Below, piece by piece: positions 10,986-24,440 of a stretch of 64,000 nt of DNA. Positions within the stretch are counted from its first letter, which is position 1, and each line of letters begins with the position of its first letter. The DNA comes from Larix kaempferi (taxonomy: Eukaryota > Streptophyta > Pinopsida > Pinales > Pinaceae): NCBI GenBank assembly GCA_027924585.1, contig BSBM01000068.1, positions 8,166,501-8,230,500 of the forward strand, given 5' to 3'. Below the pieces are notes generated by a model. It made no database searches. It was not told where the DNA came from and worked only from the letters and a program-made list of their open reading frames with translations. Both the position numbers and the translations under genes were made by a program.

Positions 10986-12229
10986 AACAATATACACAGA
11001 ATTTCAATTTCTGCGAGGTGTGAAACCTCGCATTTCTAGGCGATTGGAGGCCTTCGAATGCCTATACAACTTCTATTTAAAATATAATAAAGAAGAGAAT
11101 GATTGTTCATGAGGAACATGCAAAAGAAATCATGTGCCACTTTGGTTGGCCTATGACGTGTAAAGTACCCAACAAGCATGTGACCCACTTCAAATAAGAA
11201 AAATGAAAATGAAAACAATGCGCACATATGATAATTGAGAATAGGGTTGGCATTTGACAGGAATATGCACGTCATTAGGAATTTTAATAGTCAAAATACA
11301 GTTAAAATTTTTAACAAATCATATCAAAGAACGGGAAAACAATTTTCTAGGACATATTTTTTATGGTTAATTATTTTTTCAAACCGTCATTATTTTTTAT
11401 TAATAGGCTTGTTAAGATATGTGTGTGCCTATATAAACGGCCTATAGTAGGTGGTTCTTATTATATATGAAATAACAGATATTGAAACTTTATCATTTGA
11501 TTGAAGAGTAGGTGGGTGTGTTTGCGTTCAATGGGGATGTATTTTCTTTCATTTCATTTCTTCTTTCTTTCTTATATTGTCCTAGCATTTCCCCAATATG
11601 GGGTCGTTCCCTTCCTTTCAATGCCTTCCCTACCCTTTGTGCCCTTCCTTTGGAGGATAAGTCAGTTTTCAATTTCGAAAGAGAAACTCCGAGAGAGAGG
11701 TGGGTACCATTTTAGGATAAGTCATCGATTTTAAACCATGTTGATGAAGGAAATAACCCACCCACCCGCCAATCATTAACAATTTATAAGCTACCGAATT
11801 TACCAAACATCAACAATTTATCAGCTACCAAATTTACCAAGCATCACCTATGGAATTTTAGACGCGCTTGATTTTTGGTTATGGGACTCAGAAGTTAGAA
11901 GCACCTTCTGAATTTAGATACCCATTTCTCTGGAGAGTTTGAACCTTCTCTCTTATGGCTTCCACAGACTTTGAGCTACTAATTTTGGTAAGATGCCATT
12001 TTCAATTATTCTATAAATTTGATAATAATCCAAAAAAAAAATTAATGAAACTATTCTATGTTTTTCCTTAAACATGAAATTGTGTTTGTTATTTTGATAA
12101 TTGAATTGGGTTAACATTTGTGACTAGACAAAGGCATGTAAACATGGTTTTGTTATGGTAGGATCCCAATCACACTTTGCACACTTCTAATACTTCGAAG
12201 TTACAATTTGTAGGTCTTGTTGGTAGAAT
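10986..12229. other. Unidentified non-coding stretch
   Basis: I see no gene, LTR or clear repeat here. Similarity to the right-hand copy of the X locus stops at its left edge, and a dispersed repeat begins at its right edge. Short AT-rich runs and a pyrimidine-rich patch near 11550-11640 are present. Confidence 0.5.
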
Positions 12230-13440
12230 ATTTTCACATATCAATTCACATTTTAAAAAAAATCATTTATTTGATATATGCTAAAACATAGTAACATTTT
12301 ATTATTCTTGTAGGCTTAGTAGGGAAAGTGAATGGACCAAAGAAGAAAGAAGGAACCATGAACTAGTTGGTTCAGATTTTGACCCTCCCCCACAAAAATA
12401 GGTTGAGAATTAAATTTAGCCCCATGGTTATCAATTATGGAAAAATGTATCACATCACTTACTCTATATTAATAAAACTTGTACCCAAAAAATAGTTTTT
12501 ACCAGAAGAATATATATATATATATATATTCAAATTATTGTGTCAAATTATATAAGTTTACATTATTCTTTTTTTATAGAATTAAAATAAAATGAATTAA
12601 CTATATTAGAAAACTAAATGCTTTAAGTTATGAATGAAGCAAAACAAAATATTTTTTTTATCAAATTCTCATGAAAGTGCATCATGGATAATACATAGAC
12701 AACTCCACTTTCGTGAAATATTTGCTTAATATAGTTGAGGAATAATATAGGCAACTCTACTTCATGTGCAATTATAGTTGAAGAATCCAAAACAATCCAT
12801 ACCTTGGAAAATAACCTTATTAAACTTATTTTGGCAAAGGAAGGAGGGAACATCATATTACACTATCAATTGCAATTTATTTTTCTAATGAATCACCTTT
12901 ACAAAGGACGTTTATATTTATCTCGCCTTTTAACTCAATTCCTTTGGAATAATGTCACAATTTCAATTACACCATCAATGGAAAATGTTAGTTCCTTGAA
13001 AATGTTGGTATGTTGCATTACATATGGCCTAACATTAACTTCTGGAAAGGATTCTAGGTTCCACCATTTGTTTGTTTTCTAAGTTTATCACTTATTGTAC
13101 TTTAGATGCATAATGCAAGCACATGTTGAGTCGTTTATGTCACTCTTAGTAGGTTGTTTGGTTCCACCCTCAACTTTGAGAGTACATGATCAACAAAAAC
13201 CATAGGTAAATGAGTCTATTGTTATCTTTTGATTGGAAATTAAACTCCTTAATAAAAACATATCTCTTAATTGAAAATTAAAATGTCACAACTCCAATTA
13301 CCCTATTGACATGCAACATGTTAACCTTGCAAAATTTTACATGTTGCATTACATGTGGCTTGACATTAACCTTCCAAAAAGATTATAAATTCCACATTTC
13401 GTTTGTTTCTAAGTTCTAAATTAATACTAATCCCAAATAC
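12230..13440. repeat. Dispersed repeat D, copy 1
   Basis: It matches 23041-24380 in order and orientation over roughly 1.1 kb with small indels. Each copy contains an internal direct duplication of about 330 bp marked by a TGTTGCATTACATRTGG core (around 13010 and 13340 here). No coding capacity or terminal structure is recognised. Confidence 0.75.
12511..12529. repeat. (TA)n microsatellite
   Basis: A run of about nine TA dinucleotides lies inside dispersed repeat D. Confidence 0.85.
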
Positions 13441-16303
13441 CCTGCAAATCATATCCACGTATTCCTTGTAATAGTTTCTTACCTATTAATAGATAAGCAT
13501 ATTCTTATATCTTTTATTATGTCCCTGAAGGGGATCATATATGGATCGTTAAAACCTATTAATATGGGCTAGAGCCTATGCTAACCTATAAATTTTTTTC
13601 ATTGCCTATAGTTTAGACAAAGGTTGGAATATTTTTTTATAACTTGGAATTTTAAAAATGATTTTTCTTAAATTTTATTGGTTGTAGAACCAGACGTCAT
13701 CATGGTTTTTTGGTGCCCAGGAGGGGGCTGCGAGCTGACGTCAATCCTGCAGAGGACAAACATGACAGGCTACCATAATTTCTCAAAAAAAAGTGAGCCC
13801 ATTTAATGTTTCATGACTAAATGTGCACGGGAAAGAGCTCGTTTTAGGTAGAGCATCAGCTGAGACTTTAAAGTCTTGGAATTCATGCCCATGTAGATAT
13901 GAGCTGCCTATAGGTGATGCGGATCCTGGATATCAGAAGAAGTAGCATAGTATGGTGCGTTCTACAACTACCAACCCTGTGATGAACTCACCTGAAGGAG
14001 GCCTCTTCTAGGTTGAAGATATGAACTGAAGATGTGAAATCTGTGGACACAGGTATGGTTTTCCTGTCATTTACAATTGCCTTAATTGTATTTGACAAGT
14101 TTATTGGCACTGAAAATAAAGCAAAGTTGATGTTTTAAACAATGAGAAGTTTTGGACCTTGCATGCCGCATTACCTGTGATTGACCATATTCTGACAATC
14201 CTTTTCAAAACATTTTTTAAGCTGGATTTTGTAGGTCAATCCTATCGAGGTATTCAAAAGATATTTTCACCATCATGTCTTGTAATGCTATCTCGATGCT
14301 GCATATATATCCAAGATCTGACGGCATGTAATCTGAATAGTTATGATTTGAGGTTCAAGGTTGCCTGCCATTGTTGTGGTTAGAGTTGCAATGGGTTGGT
14401 GATTATTTTAAACATTTGTAAATGACTGGTATTGTGTAATGTCCCTTTTTATGTTGTTGTGTTATATTGAAATTATGAGTTCATGAATTTGAAATTCTTA
14501 AAAAAAATACTCTCACATACTCATATCACAGAAATATAAATTGAATTTATCCAAAAGTTAAGGCCCGACTTTGAGAATGTGGAGAAATTTTGTGTTGTAG
14601 CCTACAATATGGAGAGCATTATTTGTTATGCTCGACTCCCTTGCGTCATCTTTTCATATAAACTCCAGTAAGATCATTAATATACTTTCAATTCTTGATA
14701 TAAAATTTAGGCTTCTTCTCTGATGGAGAAAAGAAAAGAGCTTCTTCTAGTATTCATGAGTTAGACCGATATGCTCTTCACCTCTTTAAAAATATATTGT
14801 CATCCACAGAAAGCTTTGAATTAAGTTATTTAAGGAAATTTCATGGGAATTGATCGCGCAAAGCAAGTTTCGTGCAATTCATTCTATTCAGTTTTTTAAA
14901 TCGATGAACCATGCTTGTTACTTACAATGCACGTTCTTTTTATAAGTAGTTGATAAGCCAATTTTCATATAATCTCATATATATAATCAAAGCTTACACA
15001 TCTTTCGGGAGAGGATAGGCATCGATTCATTGGATTATCTAAACTAATAAGTATTCCGGAGAGGGGAGTGAAAACCGACCCATCTCATGTACCAATCATT
15101 CCCATCATCCTCAGCTTTCCCCAGTTATCTTTACACTTTCCCCTTTCCCGCACACTACCCCAGTCTACCAGACAGTAGTCGCATAACCCTTTAACGCTCG
15201 CATACCCACATGGCAACCCAGACCCTGTACGCTTAAGGATGGAAGGAACGTGATACCACCCAGGACATTATTATTATCCATATATATATATATTGTTCAT
15301 ATAACCAGCACCCAAAAATTCCCGACGATTGAATTTAACACTGTATTTATTCCGTAATGTAATCGAGAAGCCCTTTAACTCCACGTTTGATAATGTTATC
15401 CGAGTGCAATATAAAATGCTAATCATTTTTACTGGCATACTTGTCAGCATTGTAATCGAAGAGGTTAACAACTAGGTTTTCTGAGTGGATTGTGGTTGAT
15501 GTAGAGTTCTGCATTGAGTTTCAAAAATGGTTCTATTTAACTTAATCGAAGTGTTGTCGAATCTATGTCTTTGAAATGCTTTAATAATTTGGCCTCGACA
15601 TGGCCCCCCTGTAGGATGAGAAAGTCATGTAGACCATGGGATCAAAGACTTCTTCTTGATCTTTTAGTTTCTGCTATTGCAACCAACGATTTGTCCGAAA
15701 GTGTCATAATCTGAAATCCTCAGGTAAGGCAAATTACTGGTGTAGTTCTTATGCACGTTTTACTTAGTGTTCCAACTAATGTTATTCATATAGAAAATAA
15801 ATTCCATTCTCATGGGGCAATGACAATGCCCGAATCATGTGATTACGTCTAAGTCTTAATTCTTAAGAGATTAGCCATATTTTACCGGCTTTAACTGGAA
15901 AGTCAAGGGACGTAAATGTTGAGCCTGAAAGCAATTCATCAGTGTTTCCTAAAAGCTATAGCTTGATATTCCTAGCTCAAAATCATCCTACAGAAGAGTT
16001 TTTGGAGAAAGTCATAAGTATTATAAAGAAATCAAGACATTGTGTTTTTTTGTATTTCCTATAATTGATCTTTTGTGAGCTACGCTTCTTTACTTTCTGG
16101 TTGCAGCTCATCTTGGAAAACGGTCCAAGTCCTTTATGCGTACCACTTTATTTGTACTTCGGGTTTGATTTCCCCACTACTTATGGAAAGCAATCTTATT
16201 GTGTTGGTACTGTCAATCATCTCAGCATTATCAACACTATTATCAGCATTGAGCAGGCACGGTGCACACTACACACTCCAAGGCACTCATTTCTGCTCAG
16301 CAT
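13441..16303. other. Unidentified intergenic stretch
   Basis: No gene is supported. A GC-richer patch at about 13690-14060 looks exon-like, with TTGTAG before it and CAGGTATGG after it, but all frames contain stops and no family is recognisable. The remainder is AT-rich low-information sequence. Confidence 0.45.
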
Positions 16304-16453
16304 GGTGAACACCCCAAGGAATTCACTTCTCCGAAGTATATGCATGGTTTGGAAAGGCTAGCGTGGCGGTGGTTTCATGGTGCACACCCCAAGGAATTCA
16401 CTTCTCCGAGGTATACGCATGGTTTGGAAGGGCTAGCGTGGCTGTGGTTTCAT
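16304..16453. repeat. 75-bp tandem duplication, two units
   Basis: Units at 16304-16378 and 16379-16453 differ at only a few positions. The unit is 25 codons long, so any frame through it repeats its peptide. No gene context supports coding. Confidence 0.9.
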
Positions 16454-17276
16454 GCATGTTAAATTTGTGAAGACTACATATAGTGCTTGTGTATAAAACA
16501 AACGCACAAATGTTTATTTCAAATTTTAGTTCTTAACGGTGTATTTTAACAAGACCAATGGGAGCCTACCAGATTGTAATAGCAGTAAGATCTATGATTT
16601 AAGATCTCTGCAATTATGCAACTATTCAACAGTAACTCTGGGAAGTGAAGTGTTGAAATGAAAGGAGTCTGGAAGCACTTCAAAGTTAGAGAGGAAGCTA
16701 AACAAGAGGAAGCTGGTTTATAAGAAGAGATTAAATTAAAGAAGCGTGTTAGGTGAAGAATTTAGAGATTTGTTGGGGAACATAGTTGAATTTAGCTATT
16801 TACAAGAAAGAAAAGCCCAGGTAATTGAGGTTTTAACAATTAAATCAAAGAAATGGAAATAAAAGGAGATTTATTTGCACGAAGAATCTTTGCTCGAGAT
16901 AAATTCCAAGATAAATTCTGCACTTGAATGAGCATAACACTGGAAATACTGGGAAGAAGAAGCTATTGATCTCACAGAGTGTGATGGAATGAAGGAGCTT
17001 TGTGCACAGAGTGTGGTGGAATGAAGGAGCTTTGCAATTTCCCAAAGTGGTAGACAGTTTTTGGAGGTCTACCAGACTCTAAACAGTATGGGAATCATCA
17101 TCAAATCGAAAAGATATATATGCGAAACGATGAAAACCCTAGCTAGAGGGTCAAAGACATCACAAGTTAAATTTAAATGCAAAGGAAGCTTAAGTCCTTT
17201 AATACTTAGGTATTGTTTGGTTAATCTCCCAAATAAATCCAAATGTAAACTATTTTGAAACCCATACATGAAAGCC
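16454..17276. other. Unidentified stretch
   Basis: I see nothing assignable: no conserved domain in any frame and no terminal repeats. A short near-duplicate (GTGTGGTGGAATGAAGGAGC type) occurs near 16980-17030. Confidence 0.4.
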
Positions 17277-17420
17277 CATTTTCAGAACTCTGCCCAAAAT
17301 AAATCGTTCAATACAATCTGTTTTTGTCAGGATGAATTGCTGAAAGCTAGTTTTTAGAACTCCGCGCAACATAAATCCCTCAATATCATCCATTTTTGTC
17401 AGGATGAATTGCTGGAAACA
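17277..17420. repeat. About 72-bp tandem duplication, two units
   Basis: TTTTTGTCAGGATGAATTGC occurs at 17321 and again at 17393, and the flanking bases are also repeated imperfectly. Confidence 0.8.
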
Positions 17421-18189
17421 TGATTAAAAAGCAGTTTATTGGCCTTGCAACATTTTGGATGAGCTGAAAACTCCATGAGTCCAGGTTTGAATCTCATTGT
17501 ATCTTTCTTTTTGCCCTTTAACATTTAGTTTGCCTACATGAATTTACAGCTAGGAGGTCTTTAATGCCTGGCTAATTCTAATGAGCTAATTATATTGGTG
17601 TTTTGGCAGGTCATTGTTCAAATTCAAGGATTAGGGTTCCTCTAATTTGTCCCCCATAAAATTTGTTTAGGGTTAGGGCTCCTTTAATATTTTCACTACA
17701 ATTGTCTTGCAAGCTAGGAGCTGGCTGTGTTGCATAGAATCTGTTTTTTTTTTGTATTCAATGATTTATGCTTTCCACTACTTTTAAATAGCACAGTTAG
17801 CGAGGCTCTTAGAGAACACAAGGGTTCTGAGAAAGAAATCTGCGAGGGTTTAAACACCCAGAGGTTGTTTTACCATTTTCCTGTGATATTGATGCTCAGG
17901 GTAATAGAGTTTGTTTTCTTTGATTTTCCTATCAATGTCAACTTCTTTAATTCGGTGCTAGGCTGCTTATGATGCGTTGCACCCATCCTATCAACGGCCG
18001 TAATTCTTGCCGATGTGGCAATAAACTGCTTATTGCTTATTGTTTGTTGTAGGTGTGCTTCCTGAGCAGAAAGAGCTAAATCGATGATTACAATGATTTC
18101 AGTTGTGTTATTATTTTAAAAAGAAATTTATTTTGGTTATTTGTTGTACTGCTTTGTTTATCACTGTTTTACATTGATTAATTTTATTG
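17421..18189. other. Unidentified stretch
   Basis: No gene, RNA or repeat family is recognised. Two TTAGGG-containing patches near 17630 and 17670 are too short to be telomeric. Confidence 0.4.
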
Positions 18190-20494
18190 GATTAATTTTA
18201 ATAAAATGTTATGTTTTCACACCTTTGAATTTAAAGTGATCAAATTGTGTCTGGTGTGAATTTTTTATTATTATATAAAATAGATTTTGGTTGGTTTATT
18301 TATCTAAATAAAATTCAAAATTCCAAAACTTATTTAAAAATCAAAATTCCAAAACTTTTTTATATAAAAAAATATAGTGTTAATTTTATATATATATCCT
18401 TTAATAAATTTCATTTCAAATGTATACATCAAATTTATTTCAGTTTGTCTCTATACTTTATTAGCATATAATATAATATTATTATTATTATTTATATTTT
18501 TCAATAAATATACTAAACCATAATATTATTACGTTATGTGTTATAAGTTTTATATTATTATTTTTGAAGCAAACAATTGTATGTTATATAACTTGTAAAT
18601 TGTTGTAAATATTTTATTGGATTATTTTTCTAAAAATATTTTGAATTTATTGTAAAATAGTGTTAACATATATTTTGTTGTGTTGTGTTTTTTTATATTA
18701 AAAACCAATATCACTAATATATAGTTTAAATATTGAAATTGGGCATACCATAACACAATGAACATAAAATATTTTATAAAAAATTTCCAAAAAAAATGAG
18801 AATTATGTTTTTTTTAAAGATATTTAATGTAAATTACAAACAAAGAAGGATTCATTATGACATTAGAATAGATATGTGCAAATTGTTTTTCTTTTTTCAA
18901 GTACAAAATTTAGATATTCTCATAACAATCAAAACATTAACCAATAATAAACATATTCAAAATTACTTTGTAAAAATGGAACCCATTATAACTCTAAGGC
19001 ACAGAAATGACCATACATTTGTAAATTTCAATCAAATTAATTAATATTCTTACTTATATAAGATTAAACTTTAAATACAATCATACAAAATGCAATAATC
19101 CAAGTGACATTATTCAAATTTCTATGCTTTTACTCATTTAAGGGCGTACACATATTCTGAGCTAAACTATATTATAGGATAGGTGAATAAGTCAATGTTA
19201 ATAAATATTTTAATTATTAAGTTTATTTTTATAGATTTATGTAGAGTTTGATGATTCTTTAAATCACAAAAATTTCATACACCAATTCACACTTTAAGTA
19301 TAATTATCCAATGGCTAGTAATATCATAGTTTAAAAATTAAATCGTTATTATAAAGATCACATCAACCATACACAAAATTTAAAACATTGACACAATATA
19401 AAATTAATTTGATTTCAAATCCAATATAACATGGTATAAATATCCTAAAAATAAAGTGTGTTTGGGATAGGTAAAGTGCAAATTGTATGTTTTAACAAAA
19501 TAATGGTTTAACTAACTCATTTAAAAGAAGCAAAATTTACATAGTATATCAAATTATGATAAAATTTTAAATTTCATCATCTTATTTATTGCAGGAAACT
19601 CGAGGTTCGATGGTTGAGTAGTTTTGTGGCAAAAGAATTTTTTCTCCTATCACAATTTTGTGGCAAGAATATCATATTTCTATGGCTTTTGTCTTATAGC
19701 GAGCGTCCTGGGGGGACATTGCCACCTCATGGCTCTTGTTATTTAAATGGAAGTTATAGCTATGATTCATTTTGTAAAGAAATATTAGACGTATATGGTG
19801 TTATAATAAAATAAGTTCAACGTTGTGTCTTACGTGAAACAACAATGAGGGACATCTTTTTTCTTTTCATTTAAAATTAAAAAATGAACCCATAAATGAA
19901 TTCCTTCTAGAACTGTGTTTCTTCAACCTATATAATTTAACATGATTTCTTGGTTATAGAATTATGGATGTTGACCATCTTTATTTCAGGTGGCATGGTT
20001 AATTTATATTTAAGTCACTATCTAAATATGAGACCCCTAAAACAAGGAACCCTTCGTGCAGTAATTTAACAAATAAGATCTAATAAAATTTTTATTTAAC
20101 CATACTTGTCACTCACCCTAAAGTAAACCCTTACCCAGCTTATGACCGATCTTCACGTTTTTCTTCAAACTAAAGAGCAACTCTGGTATGATTTCTTCTT
20201 TCAACTAAATCATTAAAATACAAGTTAGGTCGACATATGTATATGATATAAATCAAAGTATAATATTTTTTTATAAATAGATCAACCTTTAATTTTTTAT
20301 TTAAATTAAAAATTAATTCATTTATTATTTAAATCAAAAATTATAAAGCAAGATTCTTTTCCAAAATAGATTGATGGACGTACACGATGACGACATTCAT
20401 AAAAACAACAATGCCGAAAATTAAATTAAAAGAAAATAACAATAAAAAAATTAAAATTAATAAGCAAGTATATAAATTTATTTTTTCCAAAACT

Positions 20495-20730
20495 CATACA
20501 TTACTCCGAGTCCAAAAAAACTCCACGGTGACCATTACTTTAACTATATAATGCAATATTAATTAATTTTACTTTAACTATATAATGCAATATTAATTAA
20601 TTCTCAAATTAAAATTATTTGAGGTTAGAACGCATACATTACCAAGAGTCCAAGAGACTCCACGCTCACCATTACATTAACTATATAATGCAATATTAAT
20701 TAATTCTCAAATTAAAATTATTTGAGGTTT
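20495..20730. repeat. Nested direct repeats (138/98-bp and 34-bp)
   Basis: A block beginning CATACATTAC at 20495 is repeated at 20633. Inside the first block a 34-bp unit (ACTTTAACTATATAATGC core) is itself duplicated at 20537 and 20571. The second block has only one such unit. Confidence 0.85.
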
Positions 20731-20767
20731 AAGTGAGGTTTGAGTTTTAAGATTTAAATAACAATAA

Positions 20768-21020
20768 GAGAAAATCATATGACACGCATGAAGCTTAAAT
20801 AATAATAAGAGAAAAGCATGTATGTTGCGGTTTTAAGATGGTTTCTTTAAAATAAGAGAAAATCATTTATATTGTTGTTTTAAGATGGTTTCTTTAAAAA
20901 AATGATTTTAATGTATTTATTACATAGAGAAAATCATATGATATGCTTAAAGCTTAAATAATAATAAGAAAAAATCATGTATGTTGTTGTTTGAAGATGG
21001 TTTCTTTAAAGGGAATGATG
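20768..21020. repeat. 159-bp direct repeat
   Basis: GAGAAAATCATATGA starts at 20768 and again at 20927, followed in both by AAGCTTAAATAATAATAAG and an AGATGGTTTCTTTAAA block. The AGATGGTTTCTTTAAA block also occurs an extra time between them. Confidence 0.8.
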
Positions 21021-21277
21021 TTAATGTATTTATTGAATTTATTTATATGAATTATATATGTATTATCTCAAAACAATGTTTACGCAATGGAAATAGTTTT
21101 AAATGTTGTTTGGTCTCCTTAGAATTGAATTAAGGGAAAGTTAACTATTAGAGGAAATCTATTAGCACATGATTTTTACACTGGATTTTGTGTATAGAGC
21201 TTTCTAGTTTTGTTTATAGTATGTAATATATTTGGTATTCATGGATTATTGTGTATGACTTAATATCTTATGCATTT

Positions 21278-21433
21278 TTATACAAAATATCATGTGCACA
21301 TGAGTTAGTTGAGATGAGATATAATGCTCCATATAATGGTACATATGTTAATGATGTGGTATGTATGTCCCTTTTAGTGATAGATGAGGTTCACTTATGT
21401 TCTATTTAGTTGAACATATGAGATAATTCCACT

Positions 21434-21469
<36 letters not shown>

Positions 21470-21934
21470 TGATTTTGTGCATTAGAATTAGGATCATTCA
21501 TATTCATTCCCAGTTCATTCATTTAATACTTATAGATATGGTAAATGTATATACTCTTAGTATTAGTGTATAGTGGATAAGGGAGACTCACTTAAGTAAA
21601 AATTTCTTAAATCAATATTATGGATCTAGATTCATGCATTATATATGTGTTTTTCTTATCCTTATTGTATTGGTTCTTTTTAAATCCATTTTGTTTAATT
21701 GGATTTAATAAATATCCTAGCTTACTCTCATATTGACCTTTTGATGCCTACAACTCATTCCAAGTTAAGCTTCATAATCTTCTAATATTCAAAGTCTAAA
21801 CTAGTTATTCCATGATCATTGGTTGGGATGGGTTCGACAATAATGAATGTGTTATGGCTTACGCTTGTACTAATGCAATGTGATGATTGCTCCATATTTG
21901 AAAATGTAATGTCTCTAGATCAAACAATGGGGGG
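21278..21934. repeat. Left flank of the X locus, copy C
   Basis: It matches 42478-43724 apart from a 562-bp insertion in that copy. Non-coding. It contains a GA microsatellite and leads directly into RT-coding remnants, so the junction between flank and RT was already present before the two copies separated. Confidence 0.8.
21438..21467. repeat. (GA)n microsatellite
   Basis: A 30-bp GA run. The paralogous locus has a longer run at 42645-42691. Confidence 0.95.
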
Positions 21935-22985
21935 GGAACTCTTCGCTAAACTCGATCTTCAATTGGGCTCCCATTAAATCCGGATGAAGGTGGTGGACAT
22001 ACCCAAGACAAATTTCCACACTCATGAGGGTCATTATGAGTTCTTAGGCATGACCTTCAGCCTATGTAATACCCCATCCACGTTTCATAGCCTCGTAAAT
22101 AATATCTTTCATCTTTTCCTCCACCATTTTCTCCTAGTTTTCTTTGATGATATCTAGTCTATAGCCCCTCATGGGAAAGCCACCTTCAACATGTTTCTTG
22201 TACCTTGTAATTATTAAAGGATCACCAATTATTTGTGAAACACTCGAAATGTGCTTTTGGGGTAATTAAGGTTGAATATTTCGGCCATATTGTGAGTCAA
22301 GATGGTGTACATGTGAACCCCAAGTAAGTGGAAGCTTTGCAAAAAAGGCCTCACACCAAAACTCTTAAGAGCTTGAGGGGTTTCCTTGGATTTAACGACT
22401 ACTATCATAATTTTGTGAAAATTTATAGTAATATTGGAGCTCCTCTTACATCTTTACCCAAAATGAATGCTTTCTACTAGAATTAGATAATAGAGAAGTC
22501 CCTCTTTTCCCTAAAGGATGTTATGTGCACTATGCGTGTTTTAGCCATACTAGACCTCACTAAAAATTTCGTCTTAGAGTGTGACATCTCTAGCCATGGC
22601 TTGGGAGTGGTATTACTACAAGACGAATTCCCATTAGCCTTCATGAGTAAGCAACTATGTGAGTGGAACTTGGGAAATTCCACCTATGAAACAAATGCAG
22701 CTACGTGAGTGGAATTGAGGCAAGTCCACCTATGAAAAACTGATGGCCATCCCTTACATCGTTGAGACATGGAGACCATATTTAATTGGGCAGTGTTTGT
22801 AGATCAAGATCGACCATCATAGTATCAAGTATTTCCTAGAACAATGGTTGTCCTCACTAGAGCAACATAAATGGGTCACTAAAATGTTGAGGTATTATTA
22901 TGAGATCATCGTTAAGAAGGGTTGCAATAATGTGGTGGCAAATTATTTATCTAGGTAATTTGAGGAGGAGGGTTCCCTCTTTGCA
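21935..22985 (+). pseudogene. Family X chromovirus RT-RNase H remnant, copy C
   Basis: Reverse transcriptase motifs are readable in shifted frames: LFAKLDL near 21940, EGHYEFLGM near 22030, and the catalytic FFDDI near 22140. An RNase H block (LECDISSHGLGVVLLQD) is at about 22570-22630, and the RNase H end (KKGCNNVVANYLSR) at about 22915-22960. Multiple stops and indels are present. Integrase and LTR are absent: similarity to the other copies ends near 23030 and dispersed repeat D begins. Confidence 0.85.
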
Positions 22986-23040
22986 TTTTTCTTACAAATT
23001 CCAGGGTGGCTCGACAAATGATTTTAAATTCCAGGGTTCC

Positions 23041-24380
23041 CTCTTCACGTATCTATTCACATTTTTTTAAATGATTTATTTGATATATGTTAAAACTTAG
23101 TAACATTTTATTATTCTTGTATTCTTAGTAATTGGTTGAAACAATTACTTTTACTCATGGGAAAAAAACTTATAAACAAGTTTGAAGTTGAAAGTGGTTT
23201 CCTCTTATCCATTGATAGCCAAGGGAAAGTGAATGACCCAAAGAAGAAAGTAGAAACTATGAACTGGGTGGTACAAATTTTGACACCCCAAAAAAAAACA
23301 CATTGAGAATTAAATTGAAGCCCATGGTTGTCAATTTGAATGGAAAAAATGTATCACATCCCTAGATCTATATTAGCAAAACTTGTTCCCCTCAAAAAAT
23401 TTTACCAAAATATTTGCATCATGGATGATACATGCACGACTCCACTTCCGTGAAATATTTGTTGTAGCTTGGTATGTGTAAGTTCACGTGCACTAATAGT
23501 TGAGAAATCCAAAACATTCTGTACCTTGGAATAACAGCCTTATTAACTTCTATTGACAAAGGAAGGGGAGAACACCATAGTACAATCTCAATTGCAATGT
23601 GTTTTCTAATTAATCGCCTCTAGAAAGGGCATATTATATTTATTTGGCCTTTTAACTCAAGTCATTTGGAATAAAATATCACAATTTCAATTACACCATT
23701 GATGCAACATATTAACCTTGAAAATTTTGGTATGTTGCATTACATGTGGCCCAACCTTAACCTCTGGAAAGGATTCCAGGTTCAACCTTTAATTTGTTTC
23801 CTAAGTTTATCAGTTAATGTATTTCAGGTGCATAATGCCAACACATGTTACTTTTGAGTTGTTTGTGTAACTATTATTAGGTTTTTTGTTCCACCCTCAA
23901 TTTTCAGAGTACGTGATCAACATAAAACATGGGTAAATGGATCTATTGTTATCTTTTAATTCGAAATTAAACTCCTTAATAAAATCATATCTTTTAATTG
24001 AAAATTAAAATTTCACAATTTCAATTATGCTATTGACACATGTTAACTTTGCAAAATTTTGTATGTTGCATTACATGTGGCCCGCCATTAACCTTCTGAA
24101 GGTTCCGTGTTTTGTTTGTTTCTTAATTTTATCACTTAATGTACTTCAGATGCGTAATGCTAGCACATGTTACTTTTGAGTTGTTTATGTCACTCTAATT
24201 AGTTTTTTTTTCTACATCCTGGATTTTCAAAGAACATGATCAACAAAAACACAGGTAAATAAGTCTATTGTTATCTTTTAATTAAAAATAAAACTCCTTA
24301 ATAAAATCATATTTTTTAATTGCAAATTAAATTCTTTAATAAAAATTTTATTATTAAAGAATATATTTTTAAAGAAAAAT
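23041..24380. repeat. Dispersed repeat D, copy 2
   Basis: It matches 12230-13440 and has the same internal duplication, with TGTTGCATTACATGTGG near 23735 and 24065. Its right end lies about 230 bp upstream of the glycosyltransferase pseudogene. No coding content. Confidence 0.75.
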
Positions 24381-24434
24381 TCATTATTGAAGGGTTATTT
24401 TTTTCACTATAATGGCATGGCATGTGAGGGGTAA

Positions 24435-24440
24435 TATAAA
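24435..24440 (+). promoter_or_regulatory. Possible TATA box of the UGT pseudogene
   Basis: TATAAA lies 170 bp upstream of the pseudogene ATG, a plausible distance for a plant promoter with a short leader. There is no other support. Confidence 0.3.

Larger units (their letters stand above)
18190..21277. other. Very AT-rich non-coding tract
   Basis: Long A/T runs dominate, and stops are dense in all frames. One slightly GC-richer island at 19590-19830 has a 66-codon frame with no recognisable relatives. Two local direct-repeat clusters are listed separately. Possibly an old transposon graveyard or a matrix-attachment-like tract; the sequence does not decide. Confidence 0.55.

Noticed and set aside
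13690-14060. Exon-like, GC-richer patch bounded by splice-like TTGTAG and GGTATGG
   Set aside because: Stops occur in every frame and no protein family is recognisable; left as unidentified sequence.
16065-16462. Overlapping plus-strand frames with a 25-residue repeat
   Set aside because: The repeat is explained by the 75-bp tandem duplication; no start, splice or homology evidence for a gene.
17630-17690. TTAGGG-like motifs as interstitial telomere repeats
   Set aside because: Plant telomeres are mostly TTTAGGG arrays; only isolated motifs occur here.
19590-19830. 66-codon plus-strand frame in an AT-rich tract
   Set aside because: No recognisable domain, no supporting context and a length expected by chance.
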